Of a DNA stretch of 64,000 nt, positions 46,772 through 59,049 are shown one piece after another (the stretch's first letter is position 1; every line of letters starts with the position of its first letter). Source of the DNA: Choristoneura fumiferana (taxonomy: Eukaryota > Arthropoda > Insecta > Lepidoptera > Tortricidae); NCBI RefSeq assembly GCF_025370935.1, contig NC_133477.1:19210588-19274587 (forward strand), written 5' to 3'. A model generated the notes under the pieces. That model searched no databases and was not told where the DNA came from. It saw only the letters and a list, made by a program, of their open reading frames with translations. Both the position numbers and the translations under genes were made by a program.

Positions 46772-47927
46772 CGTTCCGAATTCAAAATATTTTTTTCTTT
46801 AAACCATAGACGTGCGGTCTCTCTTTGGTTTGCTTGAATATGAGCAATGTTGACGGCCAGTAACCGGTCCAAGAAAGTGGGTGTTAGGTAATTGTGTGAC
46901 GTAGGCGCAAGCGTTCGGATAACCAGAGTTCAATGAACCTTTGCAGTTCTATGGCCAGTTGAGCTCTGGTTGGTTAGTTTAGGAGGTTATGTAAGACGGT
47001 CTGTCAAGTGTTGAGTGCCTCTTGCTGGATGCACTGTCGGCTTTCGTTTTGCTGGCAACTATTTGCAGATGCTACCTTTAGCAATGTGTGGTTGGATATT
47101 TTTAGGGTTCTCTATTTCAATGTAAAAAAACGCAACCTTTATCTATTGGTTCACTTTGTTGTCCGTCCGTCCGTCTGTTATAAGACCTATTTTCTCAGAG
47201 TGAAAAAGACACCAAATTGGAGTCTGTAGCTTCATGTGACGTACTTATGCTTTTCATAGGTAACGTGAGCATGGGTATGTACTGCCGCTGCCCTTTGGTT
47301 ATTTGATGAACACATATTATATGTATCTTTACGTATCTTTACACGTCTAGTTTTCTGCTGGATTATTCTCAACAGAAGCTTTTCCGAACCGGTTGATAGG
47401 ATTTTCTTTCCATTTTTAAGTATTTTTTTCTATCACACAAGATCCACCTGCTCTTATTCCACACAAATCGAAAACAGCCCCAACTATCACCAACACAGCA
47501 ATACGTTTCGAACTCTTAACGAGTTCATTCTCAAATATAAACAAGACAAAAATTCAAAAGCTCCATTTCAGTATTCCAAACTGTTCAGCTAAGCAAAGCT
47601 GGAATCCGTTTCTTCCTATCTCCAAATCCTAACATTACTTTTGATTTACCACTAGACAATTTCCCGGGAATGTAAAGCAATTCCGCGTTTTCGCCGCTGG
47701 CTGTACGCGATAATAAACATTTCGCGTCCGATTGTACATAAATAAAGGCCGGACATAACTTTTCCATTTAGCGTTAGGGCAGTAAAGGTGCTCGCAGACG
47801 ATGCTTTTTGTTAATACCTTTATGAGATAAACGTCCCAGTGTTCGACATGCTACGCCCAGTAGATGACACCCTGTTGTCACATCTACTGATCTTACATAT
47901 ATTATTTGATGACGAATGACATTTAAC

Positions 47928-48128
47928 GACCGTATAGCCCAGTGGTTAGAGAACCTGATAACGAAGCTTGAGGTCCCGGGTTCAAATCCCGGTCGCGGCA
48001 GATATTTGTATATAGAGTCTTCTCGAGTCTTGGGTGTTTAATGTGTTTTGAGTATGTTTAGGTATCCGTGTTCTAGTAACACAAGCTTTGCTTATTTTGG
48101 GATAAGATCAATTGTTTTGAACACGATT
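47928..48128 (+). mobile_element. SINE family III, plus copy with intact A and B boxes
   Basis: GACCGTATAGCCCAGTGG (A box) and GGTTCAAATCCCGG (B box) are spaced as in a tRNA gene. They are followed by GCGGCAGATATTTGTATA and a tail ending GATCAATTG. The tRNA half would not fold as a complete tRNA and it has a non-tRNA tail, so this is not called as a tRNA gene. Confidence 0.8.
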
Positions 48129-48289
48129 GTTTATTTAATATAAGATCAATTGGTTTACATTAATTATTTACATTTTACTACTTTTACGTCAATGGGATTT
48201 TTTTTTATGGCAAACGATGATTCTGACAAAAATTACGGTATGCAAACTTTGGCACTCCGCCTGTTTCCTAGCACTTAAAATAAAATTAA

Positions 48290-48900
48290 AAAAAACGGCC
48301 AAGAGCGTGTCGGACACACCCAAAATAGGGTTCCGTAGCCATTACGAAAAAAATAAGTAATATCTTTCGAAGGATTTCGTATTTTATACGGAAACTTCCA
48401 AGTTTAAATATATTTTATAAGGTTTTATAAGGCTGCTATTGACTCTTAAACTACTAATAATTCTCAAGCAAACTTAGCCGTAGAAGTTTTCCTTGAAAGT
48501 TTGATATACTTACTACCATCCTGAATTTTTTCAAAATTTTTCACCCACCTGTTTAGATTTTAGAGGGGGGGGGGGACGCTCGATTTTAATGAAAATTTGC
48601 ACTTTAAAGTTGAATATTTTGCAAACAAATCACTGAATCGAAAACTACAAGGTCCCCCACTACAAGGTTGGATGAGAAAAAAAAATCACCCCCACTTTAC
48701 GTCTATGGGAGGTACAGTAAAAAATTTTTTTTGAAATTTTTATTGTACCATTTTGTCGGCATAGTTTACATACATAATCGTGCAAAATTACAGCTTTCTA
48801 GCATTGATAGTCCCTGAGCAAAGCCGCGGACGGACGGACAGACAGACAGACGGCGAAACTATAAGGGTTCCGATTTTGCCATTTTGCTACGGAACCCTAA
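48290..48900 (+). repeat. dispersed repeat, GGGTTCCGTAGCC family, copy 2 (most complete)
   Basis: TAGGGTTCCGTAGC near the left and GCTACGGAACCCTA at the right form short inverted ends. The interior holds a G-run near 48564 and GACAGACAGACA near the right. Confidence 0.75.
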
Positions 48901-49994
48901 AAAGTACACAAAAGCAAGGACTTAGGTGTCTTTGGTGGCTTGGCGGCTCAACATAAAAAAAATATATTTTCACAGTCGAGTGTTCGACCACCCTAAGACT
49001 CATAATCGTAATGAAATCCTGCCTTCTGAGTACAGTCGTTAGCTCTTTAATTATCTGTTAAAAGGATAGGTTGCGGGATATAATAGAAAAGCTGCTTCCC
49101 GCGAAAAATGTACTATTTCCAGTAACTGTGGTGTATGTTTTTGCGGCGACAACGGTGTAACAAGTGGGTATAGATTTATGATTTTAGTTGTGATCAAAGA
49201 GTTTTTAATAAGAGGAATAGAAAAATTCTACGTATTTCCGACATTTTCGCCTCTCCTTCTGAAGTACGCTCATGGTTCATTACGTTAAAAAACTATTCAT
49301 TAAATTACTGTATAGGTAGATGTAATGTATTTGTCATGCTTTCCCAATTAGCTTATATGTAATAACCTACCTATCGTACAACCGTTTTGACATTTGACAC
49401 CTATAATAATAAATTTCCATATTTATGTATACGAAAATGTCATTCATTTAATACAATAATTGATTGACACTCCGGGTGCCATCGTATTCGGATTACATTG
49501 ATTACTCTACTGACCAGTAAAATGTCCATTTGAAGCACAATTTTTTTTTGAGTATGTAAGTATGTATATCGATCGCACGGTTACAGACTGAGCCAGGGAA
49601 ATACATAAATACTTGGCTTTTTAGCCATGTGGGGCGCTTGAGTGACATATCTATGTATTCCTCTATGATAAGTCAATGACATATCGATATATACATATTG
49701 CCTTTGTACATATATTTAATTGTTTGGCAATTGTGTTTGTTTACTTATTTTGTACAATAAAGAGTTTACATACATATATATATAGTTCAGTTTGATGTCA
49801 TTCGGAGGAGTTCAGCTACACGACGAAAGAGGGCGTTTTTTAAGTAGTGTAGCTATTTGATAAGAGATGGCACTACCAAACACATTATTATTTTTCTGGA
49901 AGATAAAGCCTCGCCTGTCAACAGTCGGTCGGAATAGCACGGGCCAGTTGCTTCCACATTTCTGTGCAAGAAACTGGCGTACGTAGTCAAACTT

Positions 49995-50565
49995 CAAACA
50001 AAAACCGGGCAAGTGCGAGTCGGAATTGCGCACCGAGGGTTCCGTACGCATTTATAGGTATGTAAGTAAACGGGAATCGTGTCTTGAAGATATTTCTCGC
50101 TTTTTCCTAGTGATTTAATACATCCAGTGTATGCAGAGCCCTACTCTTAAGCAAAATGTACGCAGTGTGGGGTCAGATTATATTGGTCAATGATATTTAC
50201 GACTGACATAAAAAATCAAGATTTTCAGACTTTTCTAGTTGGTAGAATAATATCTACCTTCATACCAAATTTCAAGATTCTGAGTTCACGGGAAGTACCC
50301 TGTAGGTTTTGATTCCCTTGCGAGTTTCGAAAATTTGCGGAAATTTGCAGCATAAACGGCTGCATCTTTTGATTGCGTTGGCTTAGAAGTTTGTTTTTTT
50401 CACAGCTCCAAGGGACAGTAGACCTCAGTATTTGATATAAATTTCAGCTTGATACCTCTACGCGTTACCGAGAAAAAGGTTCTTGACACACAGACAGACA
50501 GACGGTCGAAAACTGATCCTATAAGGGTTCCGTTTTTCCTTTTGAGGTACGGAACCCTAAAAACG
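49995..50565 (+). repeat. related repeat, GCAAGTGCGAGTCGGAATTG subtype
   Basis: Starts AAAACCGGGCAAGTGCGAGTC, then GAGGGTTCCGTACGC, and ends TTGAGGTACGGAACCCTAAA. It has the same inverted GGTTCCGTAC ends as the 48 kb copy but a different body. A short relative lies at 16051-16085. Confidence 0.7.
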
Positions 50566-52649
50566 TGTGAACTTCAAGCATGTGTATTCCCGGCCGTATT
50601 ATACGATGACGTACCTGCTTTTAGCCTACCGTATTTCATAATTAAACGCATATTATACACCATCATGCTTAAAACTAGGTCGAGATAAAAAAAAACTTCC
50701 ACCATTATCATTTCACGACCCAAAACTTCGTCCTAAACTGTCACCCTGCAAAGTCGTTATATTAAATCAACCGTCTGTCCCTTCTGAATAAAATAAACTT
50801 ATAATTTGACAGGTTGAGTGTGTGGCTGCGATAGGCTATATGATTACCAGTATAACTTGAGCTGGTCTTCAAGCATAAGTGGTAAATGATGGAGGTCATG
50901 GCGAGATATTGTTACGGCCAGTACAACTTGACATCTAGCTTCAACGTTAGCTGGTAAGCTTTAGAAGGCTTTAGAGGTCATGATGTGTGGTTGATGGGGC
51001 ATTTTTAGAGATCGGCAATGTGTAATATTTTTTGTTTAGGCTTCTACAGAAGATAGTTATTTCCATATGTACATACTTAAAATATAGATGTGATGAAGGG
51101 GCCGGTTTGTGTAGGGTTGTAGGCTTTTATTGGAATAAGATATGTAATTGTCAGTCTCTTAATTTTTTTATTTAATTCAAAGGTTTTAAGACGAAAATGA
51201 GACTTAATCTACCATACATGCTTCTTCTGTCTCCGTCACTTGATATTTGTAAGATCTTAAATCCGATTTTTTTAATTTAACATACAATTTTTCCAACATG
51301 TTCTCTGATACTAAAATAACTATTTTTTTTTATAAAAATCCCACAAAAAAATGATTTTATAGTTCTACGGTAGAACACAATTTATTATCTTCTAATAATA
51401 ATTACCTAAGTTCTCGAGGGACATATTATGTGATAAAATTATTAAATTAAACAGTTCAACTCACTATTATAGATAAGTCAGGAACGGTCCTTACTAGTTT
51501 CGATCTTTTCGGAAGATCGATTTCATCTGACTTCCTCTTTCCTGAGTTGAACTGAATTCAGTTTAATTTAGTAATTTTATTTTCTTCAAAATAAAGAAAA
51601 ATAATTTTCAAGTACAACTTTATGTATTATTTTATTCAAAAAGCTGTAAAAAATATCTTTCGATACGACTATCGATACTTTTCAATCAACACCTACGGAA
51701 TAGGAATCTATATTTTTCAACCAATACGGAATGATATGGAATAAGTATTGATACTTTTTTAACCGACTTCAGAAGGTTATCAATTTGGTTGTTTTTATTT
51801 TTATGTTTGTTACCTCAGAACTCCGTCATTTAAGTATGAACCGATTAGAATTTTTTTCTTTGCGTTCGTCTAGGAATGTCTTCAATTAAGTCCCATAAGC
51901 ACCAAATCAGGATCTGATGATTGGATCTTAAGGAAATCGATGGAACTCTTCAAATGTTGTACCTCTAGTAAATTCGATATACTTATTTAGTAGTAACTCG
52001 TGCATTTGCTCTTGAAAATCATCATTTGGGGAAGTGGAACTGATGATGAAGGCCACAGTTGACCATTGGAGTTACAACTCAATTACAAGCATTTCACGGG
52101 TTGAATTTTAATTACTTTGACACAGTTGCTAAGCAACTTATGTTCCTCGTAATGCATAATGGTAAATCGGGTGATGAAGCACCAGGACTCTTCAATAATG
52201 AACGTCTCAGCATCGGAAAAAGCAATCTATCGTAAAAGGTGACGAGCAGTTGATATTAAACTATTGCATCTTAGATTATTTAAGTACTTACACTAAAAAG
52301 CGTGAAAAAAAATTATAAAAAAAATTAACTGACTACAAAAACCATGAAAATAATTTTCTACCTGTCTGAAGTCGGTCGGTGCCTCAGCAGTCGGTTCAAT
52401 TTTTTTTGTAATTTTTTTAATCAATACGGAATTAATATCGATGCTTTTCAATCGATATAACCGTACTGTATCGAGTAATAGTATCGATACCTCAGTGGTA
52501 TCATCCTTGTGGTGGCTTCTGTTATCCGAGACTTTGGTCGGCCTACTGCCACTTCGCTTAATTAATTTAACCATTTCTAAGATCAATGTTTTAGTTGTAA
52601 TCGGATGTTTCTATCTCAAATAGAGCATGAATGAAAAACATAGTTACTG

Positions 52650-52990
52650 TGTGTAAGTTGAAGTGGCAATGGGCGGGCCACGTAGCTCGAAGAACAGATA
52701 ACCGTTTGGGGGGAAAATTCCTCACGTGGTGACGATGAACCGGAAGACGAAGCGTTGGCAGGCCTCCCACTACATGGACTGACGTTATCGTGAGAGTTGT
52801 GTGCATTCGGTGGATGCAAGTGACGAGTTGTCGTTCATTGTGGCGTTAAGGGGGGGAGGCCTGTGTTCAGTAGTGGACATCTTCCGGCTCAAGTTCCCAA
52901 TCCGCACGGGCCCGCGTGGCAACCACTATCCAAGCTCTCTCATTCTGTGAGGACGCCCATGCCCTGCAGTAGGACGTATAAAAGCCAGGA
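52650..52990 (+). mobile_element. RTE-like LINE 3' fragment, plus a SINE/LINE tail piece
   Basis: Contains AAGTGGCAATGGGCGGGCCA, GAACCGGAAGACGAAGCG and GGCAGGCCTCCCACTAC, as in 9640-10058. A piece with CCAATCCGCACGGGCCCGCG, shared with SINE family II tails, is joined to it. Confidence 0.75.
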
Positions 52991-53399
52991 TGATGTTGAT
53001 GATTAAATATTTCTCACTCTCTCTCTCTTGAGTGGTTTTAATAAACCACTCAAGTTTCATTATAGACCGCAAAGTGAACGAGAATGCACTTCGAGTAAAT
53101 TCGTCATTCAAAGAGTTCCTTTCGTTCATTTCATTCGTCTTCCATCCGCTCCATTCTTTCCGGATTTACGTCGTCCATTCGATTTATTTGACGGGGCCGC
53201 CACGAGTGATTAACCCTTGCTCGGCGCCGTTAAATGAAGCGCGTGTTCCATTTTTGAATTACAGAAAAAAAAGCATTTACGGCCAGTGTAAAAAAAGAAC
53301 GATCTGGTTTTGTCGGAGCGACGTACTTAATGCTTTTGTTGCGTAGTTTCATTCAATGACAGTTTCTGTGACAGACTGGTTGGCGCTAGCATCGTGAGA

Positions 53400-53700
53400 T
53401 CCTGTTTGACAACTTTGATATTTCTGTCTCGTTTGTGATTGGTTCAATAAGTCATATAAATGAGTGTTGGGATTTGCGTGGACTGTAGTGTAGGTGGAGG
53501 AAAACTCTGGTTCTTGAATCATTAGCAGCTATAGTGTAGAAATTAAATAAAGACACAAATAATTACGAGTCGATTGCCGGCGGGTGACAGGAGCAGAACG
53601 AGAAGGGAAGTAGTGGGGGAAACCCACAGATTGTACAACTTATAGATAGTTAAATATACAAATAAACTTTATCTTATAATTCACCGTGAGACAACTGCGT
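53400..53700 (+). other. possible LTR remnant or unrecognised 5' exon
   Basis: A TATA-like CATATAAATG at 53453-53462 is followed by a non-repetitive stretch with AATAAA-type hexamers at about 53545 and 53660. The order of promoter, short transcribed region and poly(A) signal resembles a solo LTR, but I could not find the defining terminal repeats or a target duplication. Confidence 0.25.
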
Positions 53701-53753
53701 TAGTTTGACATTTATGTGTTTTCATGCAGGAAACTCGTGGGCATGCATACGTA

Positions 53754-53959
53754 AACTGCTTCAACTTTACCTTCTAGCCCCAACATTGCCTGATTCGATT
53801 TAGAGTCGATAACTCAGCACTCTTACAGGTTTTAAACTTTTATCTACACGGGAATTATTATTACGGGGGATAAAAGTTTAAAAACCTAGAAGGGTGCTAG
53901 TTATCGACTCTAAATTGAATCAGGCAATGTTGGGGCCAGAGGGCAAAGTTGAAGCAGTA
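53754..53959. repeat. 206-bp fold-back element
   Basis: Imperfect arms of about 90 bp, for example AGCCCCAACATTGCCTGATT at the left and AATCAGGCAATGTTGGGGCC at the right, around a loop of about 25 bp. Confidence 0.9.
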
Positions 53960-54699
53960 CCTAAAAGGCATAACAAAAATGATCATATTTTAGCTACCAG
54001 AAAACGGGACGACTCTCTAAAGTGATTTTGGACACAATTTTTTTTCATTTTAGCCACAAGCCCAAGAGTTATCCCAGATTCCGAATACATCACAACAAGG
54101 TTATTCTGGGGTGGAAATTTTCTGAATAATTTTAGATCTTGTACTTACATACATAGGTATCTAAATCGAACATGTACTGGCCAGTAGGTACGCGATATAA
54201 CGTTACATGCAAATGAGCAATAATACCGTGCAGTTCCACGCACACCACGTGCTGCGGAGCCGATATTATGCTGTCCATATGGCGGCGCTCACGCCAACCG
54301 TGAAATTGACACGAGAGCAATATTAGCCCGAGATATTATTAAATGTTCAATGAATTTCCACCGTTTTCGACACCAAAGCTGACGTGGCATTAAAATACGG
54401 TGTTTATAATAAACTAGCTTTCCGCCTTCGAACTTCGAGTTTCCAGTTTCGTAGTAGCCCTGCTGGTCCTCATCCGACGAACACGAACACTGTGTCAAGT
54501 GTGTAGTGGCTAAGAAAATTTTAATTTGCAACGTTTAATGTCTTAGCGTTCACCCAAGGGTCCGCATTCGCTTCGGTTGAGATTCTGAGATTTTATACAA
54601 TTCTCATGGGAATTTCCAAAAATTACGTCGTGCATTTTTTTTATTATTGTTAAAAATATTATTGAACACATTTACATTTAAGAGATATTTCGCCAAATT

Positions 54700-54965
54700 G
54701 CAAAACAATTGGTTGGCGAACCAAACACAGACGGTTCTGGCGGAAAATCAGCGCTGCTGGCGTTCAACGTTTCAGCATAATGCTGAGTCAGCGGCCGTTT
54801 CACTTTCGCGGGGACACACAAAATTGTGTTTATGTATTTACTATTTTCATGCGTTTTTCTGTAATTTATTATTATTGTTTTTATTTGTGTAAATTTTGCT
54901 GTATATGTGTGTCTTCTGTGTTAGTGAATAAATGTCTTCTTTCTTTCTTTCTTTCTTTCTTTCAA
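54700..54965 (+). repeat. dispersed repeat with (CTTT)n tail, copy 2
   Basis: Plus-strand relative of 37480-37645 with the shared TTCGCGGGGACACAC block. It ends TGAATAAATGTCTT followed by seven CTTT units (54934-54964). Confidence 0.6.
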
Positions 54966-55059
54966 ACACACATTTTAAACAGTTTTCAGTTACATTTACG
55001 TTGCACATAGAGGTTGCGATTTTGGGATTGTATTCTGATCCCGTAGAAATATCGGGATA

Positions 55060-55660
55060 AAAGTAACCATTTATGATTGGTTTTTGGAGTCTTTTTGTAT
55101 TTTTTATTTCAACTCCGAATTTTGTTACTTTTACGGTCATCCTGTAAAATCCTAATCGAAAATACAAACTGAAACATAGATGCCTGGAAAACAAGAAAAA
55201 GAGACCAGCGCTGGGAATCGAACCCAGGTCCTCAGCAATCCGTGCTGCATGCTATACCCCACATACATCCAATACACTACCACTGGACAGGAGTACAGAC
55301 ACAAATTTCTGCTATGAACCACATATCTCAGCTTGTTTGTTTCTTATTTAGTCACTTAAGCAGCGACACTAACGACATCTATGGTTTTAGCCCTCATCGA
55401 GAAACTTTCAACACTCCATCGGAACTAACCGCTCACCCGGATAAGAGATGTCGCAATCAAATTAAGATTGGTTTTTGGAGTCTTTTTGTATTTTTTATTT
55501 CAACTCCAAATTTTGTTACTTTTACGGTCATCCCGTAAAATCCATATCGAAAATACAAACTGAAACATAGATGCACAGTAAAAGCAGAAAAAGCTCGCTG
55601 GTCTCTTTTTGTGGTTTTTCTGTGCATCTATATTTCAGTTTGTATTTTCGATAACAATTT
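55060..55660. mobile_element. two SINE family I pieces in opposite orientation
   Basis: A minus-strand copy (55060-55370, with GGAATCGAACCCAGGTCC) is followed by an inverted pair of tail pieces (55463-55660) that share TTTTTGTATTTTTTATTTC and CTGTGCATCTATATTTCAG. Confidence 0.7.
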
Positions 55661-56111
55661 ATGTTATTTCAGATAAAGCTTCTTAACCGCTAGGTTATCA
55701 GTTGACCAACCACAATGCATTTTCTGTCAACAGAATTTAGTAAAATCCTTGAATTTCAATTCGATTGCCGGATCTAAATAGTTAACTCGTGCAAAGCCAT
55801 CTAAAGTATATCATAAATAACCTCCATGACAGGCCGCAGTTGCAATGCTATGTCCAGCGCAGCTTTAAGCGCGTGTGTTGCCAGCTGTGAAATTGACCGC
55901 CATCTTGCTCGGCCGGCACTTTCACGCGCGTTTTAACACGACACCGAGTGATGGCAACCCCAAGCATCGAATGTCAAGCGTGATTTATTCCATAGGGATT
56001 AAGCAAGCGTTGTTGTTTAAATACTTATGTGTTTTTATAAGTTTCTTCAAAAGTCGTCAAGACAAGGTGCTCTATCTACCAAGTTGCGGTGCGGAAGACT
56101 TAAAATACAAA

Positions 56112-56460
56112 AAAAGACGTAAGATTGGTTTTTTGGAATCTTTTTGTATTTTTTATTTCAATTCCAAATTTTTTGTTACTTGTACGGTCATCCTGTAAAA
56201 CCCATATCGAAAATAGAATAATAATCGAAGATACAAACCAGAAAAATAAGACCAGCGCTGAGAATCGAACCCAGGTCCTCGGCATTCCGTGCCACGTGCT
56301 ATACCACGTGCTGTCTAGTGGTGGTGGAGTGGTATAGCACGTGAGTCCAGTGGTGGTGTAGTGGTATAGCACGTGGCACGGAATGCCGAGGACCTGGGTT
56401 TGATTCCCAGCGCTGGTCTTATTTTTCTGGTTTTTCTATACATCTTTATTTTAAGTTTAT
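56112..56460. mobile_element. head-to-head SINE family I dimer
   Basis: A minus head (56222-56310) and a plus head (56340-56440) meet at their 5' ends. Together they form a palindrome whose arms of about 85 bp include GGCACGGAATGCCGAGGACC in inverted order. Confidence 0.8.
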
Positions 56461-57887
56461 ATTTTCAAAATAAAGACGTCTTAAATAGTCATTTAGATAG
56501 ACAGTTCAGACTTGTCAAATGACATAAAAGTGTATTTTTATTTTAGGATTCTTTTATAGATTTGTGTATTATATTATTTAAAGCATTGTATTGTAGCTTC
56601 CACTATCTTTTTTAATTTTTAAACTCACTTTTTGTATGTCCCATTCAGCTCCTCTCATCCACTCATAGGTCGACTGGTAGAGATCCCTTAAAGGGATAAG
56701 TTCGCCTTTGTCATATATTATCTCAATGTTTGTCAATTGTGTTTGTTTACTTATTTTGTACAAGTCCACCCTAAATTAAGTTTTTTTGGAAAGAAATGGA
56801 ATGAAAACTTCATTTACTCGTATCTTCCGTATTTTTGAACGGATACTACCTAAAGATTTTTACGACATTAGTTTTTGTTTTCCAATTTCGTATCGTGTTA
56901 AGTTATTTAAGGAAACATTTGTATTTCACACACATTCCTGAATTTCCGAGTTACGTTGTGTATTGTTCAAATACAGCATGTTCAACGATTGTCTTAGTTT
57001 ATGATAACAAGATTTTATTTACTTCTGCAGTTATCTAGACAACTTCTTTTTAAAAACAAGACGCAATTTTACCAAAAAAATGTGATCGCTCGAGAAACCT
57101 TTATTTCATGATTTCACTAAGCAAAGCAAGTGCTGCTGGTTTTTGTTTGTATTAAACGCGTAGTTAATTTATTACTTTAGCCTTTAATCACTTCAGCTTA
57201 CACCAATTTTCCAAGCCTTAAAAATAATCCCAGGAAAACCATAAAATGTCTGAGATTCCCAGTACTTTTCCTTTAATATTTCACCGGCTAATCCTTTAGC
57301 CATTTGTCGGCCGGGCTCGGTTTGCCACGCTATCTCGCCGCGGACCCTTCACACTATGATGGAACAGAGCAGTGGTCGTCACACCTTTATGATAATCAAG
57401 GTCCAATAGCCTCCTGGGACTTGACCTTTCTAAGAGACTTGTTTAGTTACGCCCTAGACGTGGCTCACCAGCTTTGCTATTTTGGATATTATGTCAAAAT
57501 TCTTAACCCGTCGAACGCCCTGCGCGCCACAGTGGCGCGTATCTAAGTACCTACTCGTGATTAATATATTTTTGTTACTAGTTTCGATCACCCTTTAACA
57601 TAGGGTACTAGTCCAAAATTACCCAAAAAAGTCGTTGGTCGCGCGACGGGTTATGATTATTTTTTTCAATGAACCATTTAATTTTGTACTTTGTGAAGTA
57701 CGTTCGGCCGTTATTCTTAATGTTAATTGGTCCTTTATAAAGTACGCGGCTAGACAAAGTGAGGGTTCTAAGCGCTCGGTTGCTTTATGAGATAAACGCT
57801 GCGTTAAGCGCAATGCGTTTGACGCACATCAATTTTGCATCAGATAATTTTATTACCCCAGGTTCCGGTAGAGGCTTGTATAGTGAT

Positions 57888-58229
57888 TTTCTCAAACATT
57901 ACATGAAATAAAATAAAAAAAACAAGAAATGAAGCTGGCGGGACGCTAGTCTGGTCGCCCTGCTGTGTACGCGCGTGTCGCGCTGGCTGCTGGCGGCGGG
58001 CGGACAAGGGCGGTGGTGCTGGTGGTGGGCGTGCGCCGTGTCGCAGAGCGCGCGTTGAAACAAAAGACGGTCGCATTGCCGGCCAGCGGCCTGCAAGGTT
58101 GTATGAAATCTCTTTGCAGGCCGCTAGAGTGACCGCGGGCACGCAGCTGAGCCACAGCGCCTGCAGCGCGATACTTCTCAGCCTATTATTTGTAACACAA
58201 CGTCAATATTTCATGTCATGTTTGAGAAA
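57888..58229. repeat. GC-rich island bracketed by 22-bp inverted repeats
   Basis: TTTCTCAAACATTACATGAAAT (57888-57909) has a near-perfect complement at 58208-58229, in AT-rich flanks. The enclosed 57935-58170 is strikingly GC-rich. Both strands are open for 60-100 codons but no protein family is recognised. It contains the hairpin at 58085-58125. Confidence 0.6.
58085..58125. repeat. 12-bp perfect hairpin, AGCGGCCTGCAA stem
   Basis: AGCGGCCTGCAA at 58085-58096 pairs with 58114-58125 across a 17-nt loop. The stem is two-thirds G+C. It is too short for a canonical microRNA precursor and is more likely a structural part of the surrounding element. Confidence 0.85.
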
Positions 58230-58734
58230 AATATATTATTTGTCAATGGTAACATCAAATAAGCAACCTGGCGGCATCTGTAGCTGTAAGTTTGTAGCTT
58301 CTTGTCTCTAGATTTTTAACAGTTCGTGTTTATCTTTCACAGAGATAATGTTGTTTTATTATTTAGTAATTAACCCCCGACCCAAAAAGAGGGGTGTCAT
58401 AAGTTTGACCGCTATGTGTGTCTGCCTGTCTGTCCATGTGTGTCTGTCTGTGGCACCGTAGCTCTTAAACGGGTGGACCGATTTGAATGCGGTTTTTTAT
58501 TTGAAAGCAGGTTTTCTAGCGATGGTTCTTAGACATGTTTCATCAAAATCGGTTTAGCCTTTTTGAGATATTGATCTTTTAAGTGACAAAGTCGGGGGTT
58601 TTTCAACTTTTTGTTTGTTAGGTTAGGTTATGATTGGAGGAAGTTGATGTTACTCTGCTTATAATACACTTATGTAGGTACTTACAATAATAAATATACC
58701 TACCCAACTGCTCGACCCAAAATATTAGTTTTTT

Positions 58735-58912
58735 ATTTTTATTCGACTGGATGGCAAACGAGCAAGTGGGTCTCCTGATGGTAAGAGATCACCACCAGAG
58801 GTATTGCAGATGCGTTGCCAAACTAGAGGCCTAAGATGGGATACCTCAAGTGCCAGTAATTCCACCGGCTGTCTTACTCTCCACGCCGAAACACAACAGT
58901 ACAAGCCATGCC
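58735..58912 (+). repeat. dispersed repeat, GGATGGCAAACGAGCAAGTGG family, copy 4
   Basis: Same block order as 12013-12262, lacking the middle palindrome. It ends near AAACACAACAGTACAAGC. Confidence 0.7.
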
Positions 58913-59049
58913 ATAGTATGCAAAATCTGAGGCCTGATTGACTAACATTTGGAATCACATTCGTTTTCACTACTTTTTCTATCCTACGGTGCAAGACGAG
59001 GGTAGAAAGAAGTGGTAACATAGAACGTCAGTGTGTTAGATAAAGGTAA

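Noticed and set aside
47928..48000. Possible tRNA gene with A and B boxes
   Set aside because: Same sequence with a shared non-tRNA tail recurs at 17630-17850 and 38838-39322; it is a tRNA-derived SINE head.
53400..53700. Solo LTR of a retrovirus-like element
   Set aside because: TATA-like and poly(A)-like signals are present, but no terminal inverted dinucleotides, primer-binding site, partner LTR or target duplication could be found.
54847..55194. 115-codon minus-strand frame with KERKKE run
   Set aside because: Translation of the (CTTT)n tail and SINE module; no family resemblance.
57304..57546. 80-codon plus-strand frame of fairly protein-like composition
   Set aside because: No recognisable motif, no matching splice signals and no neighbour support; left unannotated although a database search could change this.
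58085..58125. microRNA precursor
   Set aside because: The stem is only 12 bp, much shorter than a Drosha substrate, and the flanks do not extend the pairing.
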